Origin: Beijerinckiaceae bacterium
GTDB lineage: Bacteria; Pseudomonadota; Alphaproteobacteria; Rhizobiales; Beijerinckiaceae
DNA: 64,000 nucleotides
NCBI GenBank assembly: GCA_947453205.1
Contig: CANGFT010000010.1
Coordinates: forward strand, 27,507 to 91,506
Reading direction: 5' to 3'
Shown: one piece after another, positions 28,672 through 38,163 of the stretch
Position numbering within the stretch: the stretch's first letter is position 1
Layout: every line of letters begins with the position of its first letter
Translations under genes and position numbers: made by a program
The notes under the pieces: model-generated
Databases searched by the model: none
Told to the model about the DNA's origin: nothing
The model's input: the letters and a program-made list of their open reading frames with translations, nothing else

Positions 28672-29754
28672 ATGGTCGGCTGGACCCTCACACGCTATCT
28701 CGCCATCCGTTTCGCCCTGACCATCGGCGCTGTCTTCGGCACGATCGTAGCGATCATCTACCTCGTTGATTTCGTTGAGATGTTGAGACGCGCCAGCGGC
28801 ATCTCACAGGCCCCGGCGACGCTCATCGCCTATCTGTGCCTGCTGCGCGTCCCCGCCGTCTCCGAACAGGTGCTCCCCTTCGCCGTTCTGGCGGGCTGCA
28901 TGTTCGCCTTCGTGAACCTGTCGCGGCGGCTGGAGCTTGTGGTCGCCCGGGCGGCGGGCGTCTCGGTCTGGCAGTTCCTGACCCCGCCCGCGCTGGTGGT
29001 GCTGGCGATCGGGGTCTTTTCGGTCGCCATCTACAATCCCCTGTCCGCCGCCGCGAAGGACGAGGCCGACCGGATCGAAACCGATCTTTTCCGGGGCGGG
29101 CGCAACGTCACGGACACCAGCATCTGGATCCGGCAGCGCAGCGTCGACGGGCAGTCGATCCTTCGGGCGGAGCAATCGAGCGACAGGGGGAGCCGGCTTT
29201 CGACCGTCTCGGTCTTCGTATTTCGCCCCGACGGCTCCTTTCAGGAACGGGTCGACGCGCTCACCGCAACCCTGAAACCGGGGTTCTGGGAGCTGAAGGA
29301 CGCAAGGGTCAGCGCCCCGGAGGAGGAGCCGCAGATCCACGAAACCTACCTGCTCGCCACCTATCTGTCGCCCGAACAGGTGACGCAGTCCTTCGTGGCC
29401 CCGGACGCCGTCTCCTTCTGGCGCCTGCCGGACACCGCCTTCAGGACCGAACAGGCCGGGCTCGACGCCAACCGTTACCGGCTGCGTCACCAGACCCTTC
29501 TCGCCAGACCCCTGATGTTGCTGGCCATGCTCCTGATCGCCGCTTCCTTTTCCTTAAGGTTCTTTCGATTTGGCGGCGTCGCCCGGACCGTTGCGGGTGG
29601 CGTTATGGCAGGGTTCGTGCTTTATGTGGCGACCAAGCTTGTGGGCGACCTCGGCGGGGCGGGGCTCTTGAGCGCGCCCGCAGCCGCCTGGACGCCCGCG
29701 ATCCTGGGGAGTTTGTTGGGTACGCTTGCGTTGTTGAATCAGGAGGATGGCTGA
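28672..29754 (+). CDS. lptG: LPS export system permease LptG
   Basis: A 360-residue partner of LptF with the same topology. The start LTRYLAIRFALTIG, the coupling helix LSRRLELVVARAAGVSVWQFL and the C-terminal helices (MLLIAASFSLRFFRFGG) are typical. The ATG at 28672 is preferred; a GTG at 28666 overlaps the lptF stop. Its stop codon directly abuts the ATG of lptD, so inner- and outer-membrane parts of the LPS bridge are made from one message. Confidence 0.93.
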   Translation: MVGWTLTRYLAIRFALTIGAVFGTIVAIIYLVDFVEMLRRASGISQAPATLIAYLCLLRVPAVSEQVLPFAVLAGCMFAFVNLSRRLELVVARAAGVSVWQFLTPPALVVLAIGVFSVAIYNPLSAAAKDEADRIETDLFRGGRNVTDTSIWIRQRSVDGQSILRAEQSSDRGSRLSTVSVFVFRPDGSFQERVDALTATLKPGFWELKDARVSAPEEEPQIHETYLLATYLSPEQVTQSFVAPDAVSFWRLPDTAFRTEQAGLDANRYRLRHQTLLARPLMLLAMLLIAASFSLRFFRFGGVARTVAGGVMAGFVLYVATKLVGDLGGAGLLSAPAAAWTPAILGSLLGTLALLNQEDG

Positions 29755-32370
29755 ATGGGGCGGCGTTCGAGCCCCGATCCGCGTCTATCGCCGTCCACGG
29801 GCTCCGTGCGGGCGGCGCTGGCCTATGGCGCATTGGTCCTCGCGCTCGCTGGCGCTCCCGGCGTCGCGCAGGCAGCCTCCCCTGGCAAGGCCAAGCCTGC
29901 GGCGAGCGCCGAGGCCAAGGACCGCCTGTTCCTGCAAGCACAGGAAATGATTTACGACCGCGACTCCAGCAAGGTCGAGGCGCGCGGCGACGTCCAGATC
30001 TATTATCAGGGGCGGGCCCTTCAGGCCGACCGGGTCGTCTACGACCGCGCCCGCAACCGCGTCCACGCCGAAGGCCGCGCCAAGCTGACCGAGAAGGACG
30101 GCACGGTCTCCTATGCGGACCGTTTCGAACTGACCGACGATTTCAAGGACGGCTTCGTCGACTCCATCCGCATGGACTCGACCGAGAACACCCATCTGAC
30201 CGGCGCCCGCGGGGAGCGGTCGCAGGGCAATGTGATGGTTCTGGACAAGGCGACCTACACCGCCTGCCCGGCCTGCGAGGACGACCCCGAAAAGCCGCCG
30301 TTCTGGCAGGTGCGCGCCAAGCGGATCATCCACAACAAGGATGAGCAGACGGTCTATTATGAGGACGCCACGCTGGAGTTCAGCGGCGTCCCCATCGCCT
30401 ATGTGCCGTTCTTGTCGATGGCCGATCCCAGCGTGACGCGCAAGAGCGGCGTTCTGGCGCCGCGCTACACCGTGAAGAGCAATCTTGGCGTCGGGTTCGG
30501 CCTTCCCCTGTTCTGGGCGCTCGCGCCCAACTATGACCTGACGCTGACCCCGAATTTCTATTCGAAGCAAGGGCTCCTGCTGAACGGGGAATGGCGCCAC
30601 CAGGTCATGAACGGCGCCTATAACGTGCGGGCGTCCGGCATCTTCCAGAATGACGCCAAGGTTTTCCAGCCCGCCCCCAATGGCCCCGGCGACCGCACCT
30701 TCCGCGGATCCATCCAGAGCGCGGGCCAGTTCATGCTCAACGACAAGTGGCGCTTTGGCTGGGACGGCACCTATCTGACCGACCGCTGGTTCTTCACCGA
30801 TTACCAACTGCCGGCCTCGGCGCTGTCGGCGAACTATTTCCGCGAAGCCACCTCGACCCTTTATCTCACGGGGCAGAGCGAGCGCGCCTTCTTCGATCTG
30901 CGCAGCTATTATTTCCAGGGCCTGAGCAGCTACGACCTGCAGGCGCAGCAGCCTGTGGTCGGGCCGGTCTGGGACTACAACAAGTCCATCGCCCTGCCCG
31001 CCGCGCGCACAGGCGGCGTCGGCGGCGAGCTTGAGATCGACGCGAACTTCACCCATCTGAACCGCGAGCTTGCGTCCTTCCAGGCGAAGAACACACCCAG
31101 CGGCATGCGCACGCTGGACAACGCCTTCAGCCTTTATGACGTATGTCCGGTCAATGCGCCGAGCGCCCTTTACACACGCGCGAATTGCCTCATTCGCGGC
31201 GTCGGCGGCGACTATACGCGCGCGACGGCAAGCGCGACCTGGAAGCGGCAATTCATCGACCCCATCGGGCAGGTCTGGACGCCCTTCGCCTTCGCCCGCA
31301 TGAACGGCGTGTTCCTGACGCTGAACCGGACGAACTCGATGACCTTCGCCTCGGCCAACGGCACGTCGATCATCCGGAACGCTTCGCAGACCAACTTCTT
31401 CGGCAATGACGCGAACTCCTTCTATGGCCTGCTGACGCCCGGCGTCGGCGTCGACTACCGCTATCCCTTCTCCCTGACGACGAGCTGGGGCACGCATGTC
31501 ATCGAGCCCATCGCGCAGATCATCGTGCGGCCGAATGAATCCGCCAGCGCCTCGCTCGTGAACGAGGACTCGCAAAGCCTGGTGTTCGACGACACCAACA
31601 TGTTCATGTGGAGCAAGTTCTCGGGCTATGACCGCATCGAAGGCGGCACACGAGCCAACCTGGGCGGCCAGTATACGATGACCTTCCTCAACGGCGGCTA
31701 TACGAACCTCATGCTCGGGCAATCGCTCCAGCTCGCCGGGCGCAACTCCTACGCCACGCCCGACATCGCCAACATCGGCCTGTCCTCAGGGCTCGAGAGC
31801 AGGCGCTCGGACCTTGTCTCGCGCTTCGCCATCGCGCCCAACTCCATTTTCTCCTTCATCGCCAAGGGTCGTTTCGATCCTGACAATATGCATATGCGGC
31901 GTTTCGACATGACGGGCAGCGGCACGCTTGGGCCGCTCGCCGCCTCGCTGCAATACGCCAACTATCAGGCGCAGCCCGACATCGGCTACTACAAGCGCCG
32001 CGAGGGCGTCTCGACCTCCTTCAAATACAAGATCGACCAGAACTATTTCCTGTCGAGCAGCGTCATCTTCGACCTCTCGCGCCACCGCTACAACCTGACG
32101 CCGGGCATCGGCGGCCACGCGGGCGTCCTGTCGCTGGCGGGCATAGGCCTGGGTCTGGGCTATACGGATGAATGCACGACCTTCAGCGTCAATTACGCGT
32201 CGGTCTACACCGAGAAGGCGGGGAGCAGCGCCGGGACGGTGACGGGGCCTGTGCGCAACCAGACCCTCCTGTTCGAGCTTCAGCTGCGCACCCTCGGCGA
32301 CACGCGATTCAAATCGAGCCTCGGCGACATCAAGGTGCAGGATGGTCTTGGAGGCCTGAGCGGACATTGA
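29755..32370 (+). CDS. lptD: LPS-assembly outer-membrane protein LptD
   Basis: An 871-residue outer-membrane protein that inserts LPS into the outer leaflet. After a signal peptide (hydrophobic ALVLALAGAPGVAQA, residues about 24-40) comes the OstA/LptA-like jellyroll (QAQEMIYDRDSSKVEARGDVQIYY onward in part). The large LPS-transport barrel follows, with MADPSVTRKSGVLAPRY and many alternating beta strands to the C-terminus. Cysteines occur in TACPACEDD and in VCPV/ANCL, positions that fit the disulfides of the family. The start is fixed by the direct junction with lptG. Confidence 0.94.
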   Translation: MGRRSSPDPRLSPSTGSVRAALAYGALVLALAGAPGVAQAASPGKAKPAASAEAKDRLFLQAQEMIYDRDSSKVEARGDVQIYYQGRALQADRVVYDRARNRVHAEGRAKLTEKDGTVSYADRFELTDDFKDGFVDSIRMDSTENTHLTGARGERSQGNVMVLDKATYTACPACEDDPEKPPFWQVRAKRIIHNKDEQTVYYEDATLEFSGVPIAYVPFLSMADPSVTRKSGVLAPRYTVKSNLGVGFGLPLFWALAPNYDLTLTPNFYSKQGLLLNGEWRHQVMNGAYNVRASGIFQNDAKVFQPAPNGPGDRTFRGSIQSAGQFMLNDKWRFGWDGTYLTDRWFFTDYQLPASALSANYFREATSTLYLTGQSERAFFDLRSYYFQGLSSYDLQAQQPVVGPVWDYNKSIALPAARTGGVGGELEIDANFTHLNRELASFQAKNTPSGMRTLDNAFSLYDVCPVNAPSALYTRANCLIRGVGGDYTRATASATWKRQFIDPIGQVWTPFAFARMNGVFLTLNRTNSMTFASANGTSIIRNASQTNFFGNDANSFYGLLTPGVGVDYRYPFSLTTSWGTHVIEPIAQIIVRPNESASASLVNEDSQSLVFDDTNMFMWSKFSGYDRIEGGTRANLGGQYTMTFLNGGYTNLMLGQSLQLAGRNSYATPDIANIGLSSGLESRRSDLVSRFAIAPNSIFSFIAKGRFDPDNMHMRRFDMTGSGTLGPLAASLQYANYQAQPDIGYYKRREGVSTSFKYKIDQNYFLSSSVIFDLSRHRYNLTPGIGGHAGVLSLAGIGLGLGYTDECTTFSVNYASVYTEKAGSSAGTVTGPVRNQTLLFELQLRTLGDTRFKSSLGDIKVQDGLGGLSGH

Positions 32371-32414
32371 TAGAAGATCAGTCGCTGTCTCGCTCTGCGA
32401 ACGAAGGAATCCTC

Positions 32415-33326
32415 ATGTCCAAGCTGATGCCCGCCTGGCGCGCCGCTCGATTCGCCCTTCCCCTTGCAAGCGCCTTGGCGCTGGGGGCGCTCGCGCCGGC
32501 GCCGGCCCATGCGCAGGCGGTGATCGGCTCCGTCAATGACGACCCCGTGACCAATGTGGACGTCGAGCAGCACATGAAGATCCTGAGCGTCCTGCGCAAG
32601 GGCGCCACGCGCGAAGCTGCTCTGGAATCGATCTACGAGACCCGGCTCAAGCTGATGGAGATCTCGAAATACAAGGTCAATCCGGTCGATCAGGACATCG
32701 GCTGGGCGCTGGGCATGACCGCGCGCGGCCTGAAGACCGATCCTCAATCCCTCGTTGGCGCCCTGCAGCGCGCCGGCGTCACCGACGACCAATGGCGTCA
32801 GAAGTGGAAGGCTGAAGCCGGCTGGATGCAGCTCATCCGCGCGCTGAACCGCACCCTTGAGGCGAGCGAAAGCGAGGTGCGCGCGGAGCTCGCCAAGACC
32901 GGCTCGGGAAAGACCGCCGAATATACGATCCGTCAGGTCATTCTCGTGGTTCCCAATGGCGCGAACGCCGAGGGCCGCCTGGCTGAAGCCAATCAGTTGC
33001 GCACCCGTTTCACCGATTGCGCCAGCGGCATGCCGCTCGTCGCAGCCTTCCGCGACGCCGCGATCAAGGAGCCGGTCACCCGCTCCAGCTCTTCGCTGCC
33101 GGAGGGGCTACGCAAGATCATCGAATCGACCTCCGTCGGCCGCCTGACGCCGCCCTCCCGCAGCGCGCAGGGCGTCGAAATGCTGGCCGTCTGCAACAAG
33201 AGCGACAAGCAGGATTCGGCCGCCGCCGAAAACGTGCGCAACGATCTCGTCTTCAGGAAGCTGCAAGGCGATTCAGACTCGCGCTACAAGGACATCCGCG
33301 CCAAGGCGGTGATCGTCAAACGCTAG
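32415..33326 (+). CDS. SurA-like periplasmic chaperone / peptidyl-prolyl isomerase
   Basis: A 303-residue secreted protein with a signal peptide ending in APAHAQA (about residue 35). The mature start VIGSVNDDPVTNVDVEQHMKIL is the SurA N-terminal domain. A shortened parvulin-like domain follows (EYTIRQVILVV, with later SLPEGLRKIIESTSVGRLTPPSRSAQG in part). It is shorter than E. coli SurA, with one isomerase-like domain rather than two, as usual in alphaproteobacteria. It probably escorts LptD and other barrels, consistent with its position between lptD and pdxA, an order conserved with E. coli (lptD-surA-pdxA-rsmA). Confidence 0.88.
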   Translation: MSKLMPAWRAARFALPLASALALGALAPAPAHAQAVIGSVNDDPVTNVDVEQHMKILSVLRKGATREAALESIYETRLKLMEISKYKVNPVDQDIGWALGMTARGLKTDPQSLVGALQRAGVTDDQWRQKWKAEAGWMQLIRALNRTLEASESEVRAELAKTGSGKTAEYTIRQVILVVPNGANAEGRLAEANQLRTRFTDCASGMPLVAAFRDAAIKEPVTRSSSSLPEGLRKIIESTSVGRLTPPSRSAQGVEMLAVCNKSDKQDSAAAENVRNDLVFRKLQGDSDSRYKDIRAKAVIVKR

Positions 33327-33333
33327 GTGGTCC

Positions 33334-34347
33334 ATGTCAGATCGCGCAGCCCCGCTGGCGGTGACGCAGGGCGATCCTTCGGGCGTCGGCCCCGAGATCG
33401 CCATCAAGGCCTGGCTCGCGCGCAAGGCGGATGCGCCGCCCTGGTTCCTGCTCGCCGACCCCGACCATATCGAGCGCACCGCAAAAACGCTGGGCCTTGA
33501 TGCGCCCGTCAAAGGCGTGACGCCCGCGCAGGCTGCTGACGTCTTTGCGCAAGCGCTGCCGGTCGTGCCGCTTCATGCGCGGGTCATCGGAATCCCCGGC
33601 AAGCCCGACGCGCTGGACGCGCCTGCGACCCTCGAGGCCATCGAACGCGGCGTCATGATGGTGCGCAGCGGGCAGGCGCGCGCCCTCGTCACCAATCCCA
33701 TCGCCAAGGATGTGCTCTACAAGGCCGGGTTTCACCATCCCGGCCATACCGAATGGCTGGGCGAGCTGGCGGAGCGCGAATGGGACTGCGGCCCCCTGCG
33801 CCCGGTCATGCTGATCTGGTCGGACGAACTCGCCGTCGTGCCCGTCACGATCCACCTCGCCCTGACGCGGGCCATCGCGGAGCTGACGACGCAGGCCATC
33901 GTCGAGACCGCCCGCATCACCGCTCAGGATTACCGCACCCGCTTCGACGTCGCTGCGCCGCGCCTCGCTGTGGCCGGGCTCAACCCCCATGCGGGAGAGA
34001 ACGGAACCATGGGGCGCGAGGACATAGAGATCGTCGCGCCCGCCGTCGCGCAATTAAAGGCCGAGGGCATAGACGCCCGCGGCCCCCTGCCGCCCGACAC
34101 CATGTTTCATGCGGCGGCCCGCGCGCGCTATGACGTCGCCATCTGCATGTATCACGATCAGGGCCTCATTCCCGTCAAGACGCTGGCCTTCGACAGCGGC
34201 GTCAACACCACGCTCGGCCTGCCCTTCGTGCGCACATCGCCCGACCATGGAACCGCCTTCGACATCGCAGGCAAGGGCGTCGCGCAGGAAGCCAGCCTCG
34301 TCGCCGCCATCGCCCTGGCGGCGCGGCTCGCGAGCGCGCAGACATGA
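33334..34347 (+). CDS. pdxA: 4-hydroxythreonine-4-phosphate dehydrogenase
   Basis: A 337-residue NAD-dependent enzyme of pyridoxal phosphate synthesis. The start [13 protein letters not shown], the metal-ligand regions [18 protein letters not shown] and [10 protein letters not shown], and the final [12 protein letters not shown] are all conserved. Length is normal. It is seven bases after the surA-like gene and overlaps rsmA by four bases (ATGA). Confidence 0.96.
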   Translation: MSDRAAPLAVTQGDPSGVGPEIAIKAWLARKADAPPWFLLADPDHIERTAKTLGLDAPVKGVTPAQAADVFAQALPVVPLHARVIGIPGKPDALDAPATLEAIERGVMMVRSGQARALVTNPIAKDVLYKAGFHHPGHTEWLGELAEREWDCGPLRPVMLIWSDELAVVPVTIHLALTRAIAELTTQAIVETARITAQDYRTRFDVAAPRLAVAGLNPHAGENGTMGREDIEIVAPAVAQLKAEGIDARGPLPPDTMFHAAARARYDVAICMYHDQGLIPVKTLAFDSGVNTTLGLPFVRTSPDHGTAFDIAGKGVAQEASLVAAIALAARLASAQT

Positions 34348-35270
34348 GCGCCATCGACGATCTGCCGCCCCTGCGCGACGTGGTCGAAGCCCATGGCCTG
34401 CTTGCGAAGAAATCGCTGGGGCAGAACTTCCTCTATGACCTCAACCTCACCAGCCGCATCGCCCGCGCCGCTGGTCCGCTGGATGGCGTCACCATCGTCG
34501 AGATCGGCCCCGGCCCCGGCGGCCTGACGCGGGCGCTGCTGGCCGAAGGCGCCCGGCAGGTGATCGCCGTCGAGCGGGATGAGCGGTGCCTGCCTGCGCT
34601 TGCTGACATCGCCGCGCGCTATCCCGGGCGCCTGCATGTGGTGAGCGGCGACGCGCTTGAGGTGGACCTCGGGGCGCTTGTCGCCGCACATGGCGGCGGC
34701 CCCGCCCGCATCTGCGCCAACCTGCCCTATAATGTCGGCACGGCCCTGCTGGTGCGCTGGCTCGAATCCGATCCATGGCCGCCATGGTTCGACCGGCTGA
34801 CGCTCATGTTCCAGCGCGAGGTGGCCGAGCGCATCGTGGCGACGCCCGCCCAGCGTGTCGACTATGGGCGCCTTGGCGTGCTCACCGGCTGGCGCAGCCG
34901 CGCCCGCATCCTCTTCGATGTGCCGCCCTCGGCCTTCACGCCGCCGCCGAAGGTCACGTCCTCCGTCGTGGAGCTGATCCCCCGCGCCGAGCCCCTGCCC
35001 TGCGACGGACGGGTGCTCTCAGCCCTCACGCAGGCCGCCTTTGGGCAAAGGCGCAAGATGCTGCGCCAGTCGTTGAAGGGCTTCGCCCTGCGCGGGCGGA
35101 CGCTCGACGCCGGCGCCCTGCTGGAGGCGGCGGGAATCGAGCCCACGAAACGCGCCGAGGAAGTGGATGTCGAGGGCTTCGTGCGGCTGGCGCAGATGGC
35201 GGCGGATCAGGCCCCAAGGGATCAGGCCCAAGGCGATCAGGCCCAGGGCGCCGTCTCGCCGTTGGGATAG
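34344..35270 (+). CDS. rsmA: 16S rRNA dimethyladenosine transferase RsmA/KsgA
   Basis: A 308-residue methyltransferase that dimethylates two adjacent adenosines near the 3' end of 16S rRNA. It has the entry motif [14 protein letters not shown], the SAM motif [15 protein letters not shown], the catalytic motif NLPYNVG, and the C-terminal helical domain ([15 protein letters not shown]). The last 25 residues are unusual: [15 protein letters not shown] comes from a 15-base tandem repeat and is absent from ordinary RsmA proteins. The 3' end overlaps the convergent cysteine-cluster gene by 34 bases. Confidence 0.95.
   Translation: MSAIDDLPPLRDVVEAHGLLAKKSLGQNFLYDLNLTSRIARAAGPLDGVTIVEIGPGPGGLTRALLAEGARQVIAVERDERCLPALADIAARYPGRLHVVSGDALEVDLGALVAAHGGGPARICANLPYNVGTALLVRWLESDPWPPWFDRLTLMFQREVAERIVATPAQRVDYGRLGVLTGWRSRARILFDVPPSAFTPPPKVTSSVVELIPRAEPLPCDGRVLSALTQAAFGQRRKMLRQSLKGFALRGRTLDAGALLEAAGIEPTKRAEEVDVEGFVRLAQMAADQAPRDQAQGDQAQGAVSPLG
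35205..35249 (+). repeat. Three 15-base tandem repeats at the rsmA 3' end
   Basis: Three near-identical 15-base units, each beginning GATCAGGCCC, at 35205-35219, 35220-35234 and 35235-35249. They encode [10 protein letters not shown] and D-Q-A-Q-G. The third unit contains the stop codon of the convergent gene. The in-frame unit length means copy number can change without breaking rsmA. Confidence 0.85.
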
Positions 35271-35653
35271 ACCCGCCAGGCGAAAGTCCCGGCCTTGGCG
35301 ACCACCACATGCCCCGCCTTGGCTTTGGCGAGCAGATGCCGGAACACGAGCGGCTGGCGCCAGACATGGGGCTTTTTGGGGTCGCAGACCGCCAGATATT
35401 CATCCGAATCAGCGTCGATCATGAAAAGAACGCCGGTGCGATGGGGATTGAGCACCACCGCCACGTCCCGCTCTGTCAGCCATTCGCATTCGAAATCGCG
35501 GCAGACATCGGGGCGCTTTTTATAGACCTTGCAGCCGCCGCCGAGCTTGCAATTGGCGCACAGGACGCCCGCAGGCTTGTCGAATTCGTCGATCTCCAGC
35601 ACCTGACAGCAGAGGGTGCAGGGTCCGCAGGACCGTCCAGGTGCGGCAGGCAT
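35237..35653 (-). CDS. YkgJ-like cysteine-cluster protein
   Basis: A 138-residue protein with a cysteine cluster typical of YkgJ-type proteins: [13 protein letters not shown] at the N-terminus, [27 protein letters not shown] in the next 45 residues (written here only as the pattern C-x2-C-x5-C ... C-x5-C). These residues probably bind zinc or an Fe-S cluster. The C-terminal half is mixed and ends over the rsmA repeat. The ATG at 35653 is favoured over a TTG seven codons upstream. Function of the family is not established. Confidence 0.8.
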   Translation of the reverse strand: MPAAPGRSCGPCTLCCQVLEIDEFDKPAGVLCANCKLGGGCKVYKKRPDVCRDFECEWLTERDVAVVLNPHRTGVLFMIDADSDEYLAVCDPKKPHVWRQPLVFRHLLAKAKAGHVVVAKAGTFAWRVYPNGETAPWA

Positions 35654-35836
35654 GGAGACTCCGGAACGATTCAATCAACCTCTGTCACATCCGCATAACC
35701 AATCGCAACGCCGCTGTAGAGCCTGAAAAGGCCTCAGCCGATGGTTTTCCCCGCCCCATCACGCCGCAACCCATGTCTTGACTTGGATGTGTGGAGGTTG
35801 TTCCTGCGATCAAACATCTCGAAGCGGCAGGGTTCT

Positions 35837-36799
35837 ATGGCCAAAGCTTTCGTATTTCCTGGTCAGGGTTCGCAATCCCCAGGCATGGGCAAGGCGCTGG
35901 CCGCCGAATTTCCGCAGGCCGCAGCCGTCTTTGCGGAGGTTGACGACGCGCTCGGCCAGAAGCTCTCCGCCCTCATGTTCGAGGGGCCCGAGGCGGACCT
36001 CACCTTGACCGCCAACGCCCAGCCCGCCCTCATGGCGGTCAGCATGGCCGTCATGCGCGTGCTGGAGGCCGAAGCGGGGCTTGATCTGGCGCGCGACGCC
36101 AAATTCGTGGCCGGCCATTCGCTGGGCGAATATTCCGCCCTCGCGGCGGCGGGCGCCTTCACCCTCGCCGACACGGCCCGTCTGCTGCGCCTGCGCGGCG
36201 AGGCCATGCAGAAGGCGGCGCCGGTCGGCGAAGGGGCCATGGCCGCCATTCTGGGCCTCGAATTCGGCCCGGTGGCCGCCATCGCGACGGAAGCCGCCCG
36301 GGAATTTCATCTTCAGGGCGCCATCTGCCAGGCCGCCAACGACAATGGCGGCGGGCAGGTCGTGATCTCCGGAACAAAATCAGCTGTGGAAAAAGCCATG
36401 GAGCTGGCCAAGGCCGCAGGGGCCAAACGCGCCCTTTTGCTGCCGGTCTCCGCGCCCTTCCATTGCGCCCTCATGCAGCCCGCGGCCGAGGCCATGGCGG
36501 CGGCTTTGGCGCAGGTGAGCATTCAGGCGCCCCGCGCGGCCCTGGTGGCCAATGTGCTGGCCGCGCCGATCACCGATCCCGCAGAGATCCGCCAGCGCCT
36601 TGTCGAACAGGTGACGGGCACGGTCCGCTGGCGGGAATCGATCGCCTATATGGCGGGCGAGGGCGTGACGACCTTCTATGAAATCGGCGCTGGCAAGGTT
36701 CTCTCGGGCCTCGTGAAGCGCATCGCCGACAGCGCGACAGGGGTCTCCATCGGGACGCCGGCCGACATCGCCGCCTTCAAGACCGCCCATCAGGGCTGA
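35837..36799 (+). CDS. fabD: Malonyl-CoA:ACP transacylase
   Basis: A 320-residue enzyme that loads malonate onto acyl carrier protein. It has FVFPGQGSQSPGMG at the start, the nucleophile motif AGHSLGEYSAL with the active Ser, and the catalytic His region SAPFHCALM. The ATG at 35837 begins the conserved N-terminus and follows GGCAGGG. It opens the fatty-acid cluster fabD-fabG-acpP-fabF, with fabG 20 bases downstream. Confidence 0.97.
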   Translation: MAKAFVFPGQGSQSPGMGKALAAEFPQAAAVFAEVDDALGQKLSALMFEGPEADLTLTANAQPALMAVSMAVMRVLEAEAGLDLARDAKFVAGHSLGEYSALAAAGAFTLADTARLLRLRGEAMQKAAPVGEGAMAAILGLEFGPVAAIATEAAREFHLQGAICQAANDNGGGQVVISGTKSAVEKAMELAKAAGAKRALLLPVSAPFHCALMQPAAEAMAAALAQVSIQAPRAALVANVLAAPITDPAEIRQRLVEQVTGTVRWRESIAYMAGEGVTTFYEIGAGKVLSGLVKRIADSATGVSIGTPADIAAFKTAHQG

Positions 36800-36819
36800 T
36801 CCGGTTCAGGAGAAGAAAC

Positions 36820-37557
36820 ATGTTTGAACTCAACGGCCTGACAGCGCTGGTCACAGGCGCGACCGGCGGCCTCGGCGGCGCCATGGCCCGCGCCCTTCAC
36901 GCGCAGGGCGCGACGGTCGCGATCTCCGGCACAAGGCGCGAGGCTCTCGAGGCTCTGGCGGGAGAGCTTGGCGAGCGCGTCCATATCCTGCCCTGCGACC
37001 TCTCCGACAAGGCGCAGGTCGAGGCTCTGGTTCCTGCAGCCGAAGCCGCCATGGGTCAGCTCGACATTCTCGTGAACAATGCGGGCGTCACCAAGGACGG
37101 CCTGTTCATGCGCATGAAGGACGAGGACTGGGACGCGGTGCTCGCCATCAACCTGACCTCCGCCTTCCGTCTGTCCCGGGCTGCCCTTAAAGGCATGATG
37201 AAGCGTCGTTTTGGCCGCATCATTGGAATCACCTCGGTGGTCGGCGTGACCGGCAACCCGGGCCAGGGCAATTACGCCGCCTCCAAGGCCGGCATGATCG
37301 GCATGTCCAAGTCTCTGGCCGCCGAAGTCGCCACCCGCAACATCACCGTGAACTGCATCGCGCCGGGCTTCATCGCCAGCCCCATGACCGACGCGCTGAA
37401 CGACAAGCAGAAAGAGGCGATTCTGGGGACGATCCCCGCCGCGAAGCTGGGTTCTGGCGAGGACATCGCCGCCGCGCTCGTCTATCTCGCCAGCCGCGAG
37501 GCCGGCTACATCACGGGCCAGACCCTGCATGTCAACGGCGGCATGGCCATGATCTAA
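36820..37557 (+). CDS. fabG: 3-oxoacyl-ACP reductase
   Basis: A 245-residue short-chain dehydrogenase that reduces 3-oxoacyl-ACP with NADPH. It shows the cofactor loop TGATGGLGGAMA, the NNAG motif, the catalytic Ser (ITSVVG) and Tyr-x3-Lys (YAASKAG), and the C-terminal FabG ending TLHVNGGMAMI. A good AGGAGA ribosome site precedes the start. Position between fabD and acpP confirms the assignment over other dehydrogenases. Confidence 0.97.
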   Translation: MFELNGLTALVTGATGGLGGAMARALHAQGATVAISGTRREALEALAGELGERVHILPCDLSDKAQVEALVPAAEAAMGQLDILVNNAGVTKDGLFMRMKDEDWDAVLAINLTSAFRLSRAALKGMMKRRFGRIIGITSVVGVTGNPGQGNYAASKAGMIGMSKSLAAEVATRNITVNCIAPGFIASPMTDALNDKQKEAILGTIPAAKLGSGEDIAAALVYLASREAGYITGQTLHVNGGMAMI

Positions 37558-37778
37558 GCCAGCAATTAAGGGCCTCGGGCGCTCTCGCCTTGGGCATTGA
37601 AGTGTGTTACCTACCGCCGTTCCTTTCAGGGGCTCGCCTTTCGCTTGCGATTGAGCTTTGGGGAACGTCAGGTACAGTCAAGGTTTGAAACGCGGCGGGC
37701 TCAGGCGCGCAGGCTGTTTCGGTCACGGGGCGATCGGGTTGTCCGGTCCACGAATTCACATAGCTAAACGAGGACAAA

Positions 37779-38018
37779 ATGAGCGATGTCGCCGAGCGCG
37801 TAAAGAAAATCGTGATCCAGCATCTCGGCGTGGACGCCGAGAAGGTGGTCGAGAACGCTGACTTCATCGATGATCTGGGCGCCGATTCGCTCGACCGCGT
37901 CGAACTCGTCATGGCCTTCGAGGAAGAATTCGGCGTCGAGATTCCCGATGACGCGGCGGAGTCCATCGTGACCGTCGGCGACGCCGTGAAGTTCGTCGAA
38001 AAGGCGAAGGCCGCCTGA
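37779..38018 (+). CDS. acpP: Acyl carrier protein
   Basis: A 79-residue acidic helical protein that carries fatty-acyl intermediates on a phosphopantetheine arm. The attachment motif is [12 protein letters not shown] with the modified Ser around residue 37. It is preceded by a 221-base intergenic region, long enough for its own promoter, as is usual for this highly expressed gene. Confidence 0.98.
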   Translation: MSDVAERVKKIVIQHLGVDAEKVVENADFIDDLGADSLDRVELVMAFEEEFGVEIPDDAAESIVTVGDAVKFVEKAKAA

Positions 38019-38163
38019 TTGGGCGGGCCCGCTGCGGGCGGGCCCCTCCATCTTTCCTTGATAGTCTTCATGAGGGGCGGCCTGCCTGCCCATCGGATAT
38101 TTGCAGCCGGGTCGGTTTCTCCGGCCCCTTGCGCCCATTCGCGCGAATGCATCGGGAAATCGT

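Noticed and set aside
29785..31722. 645-residue open frame antisense to lptD
   Set aside because: Same reasoning: it mirrors LptD codons, has no domains and no ribosome site.
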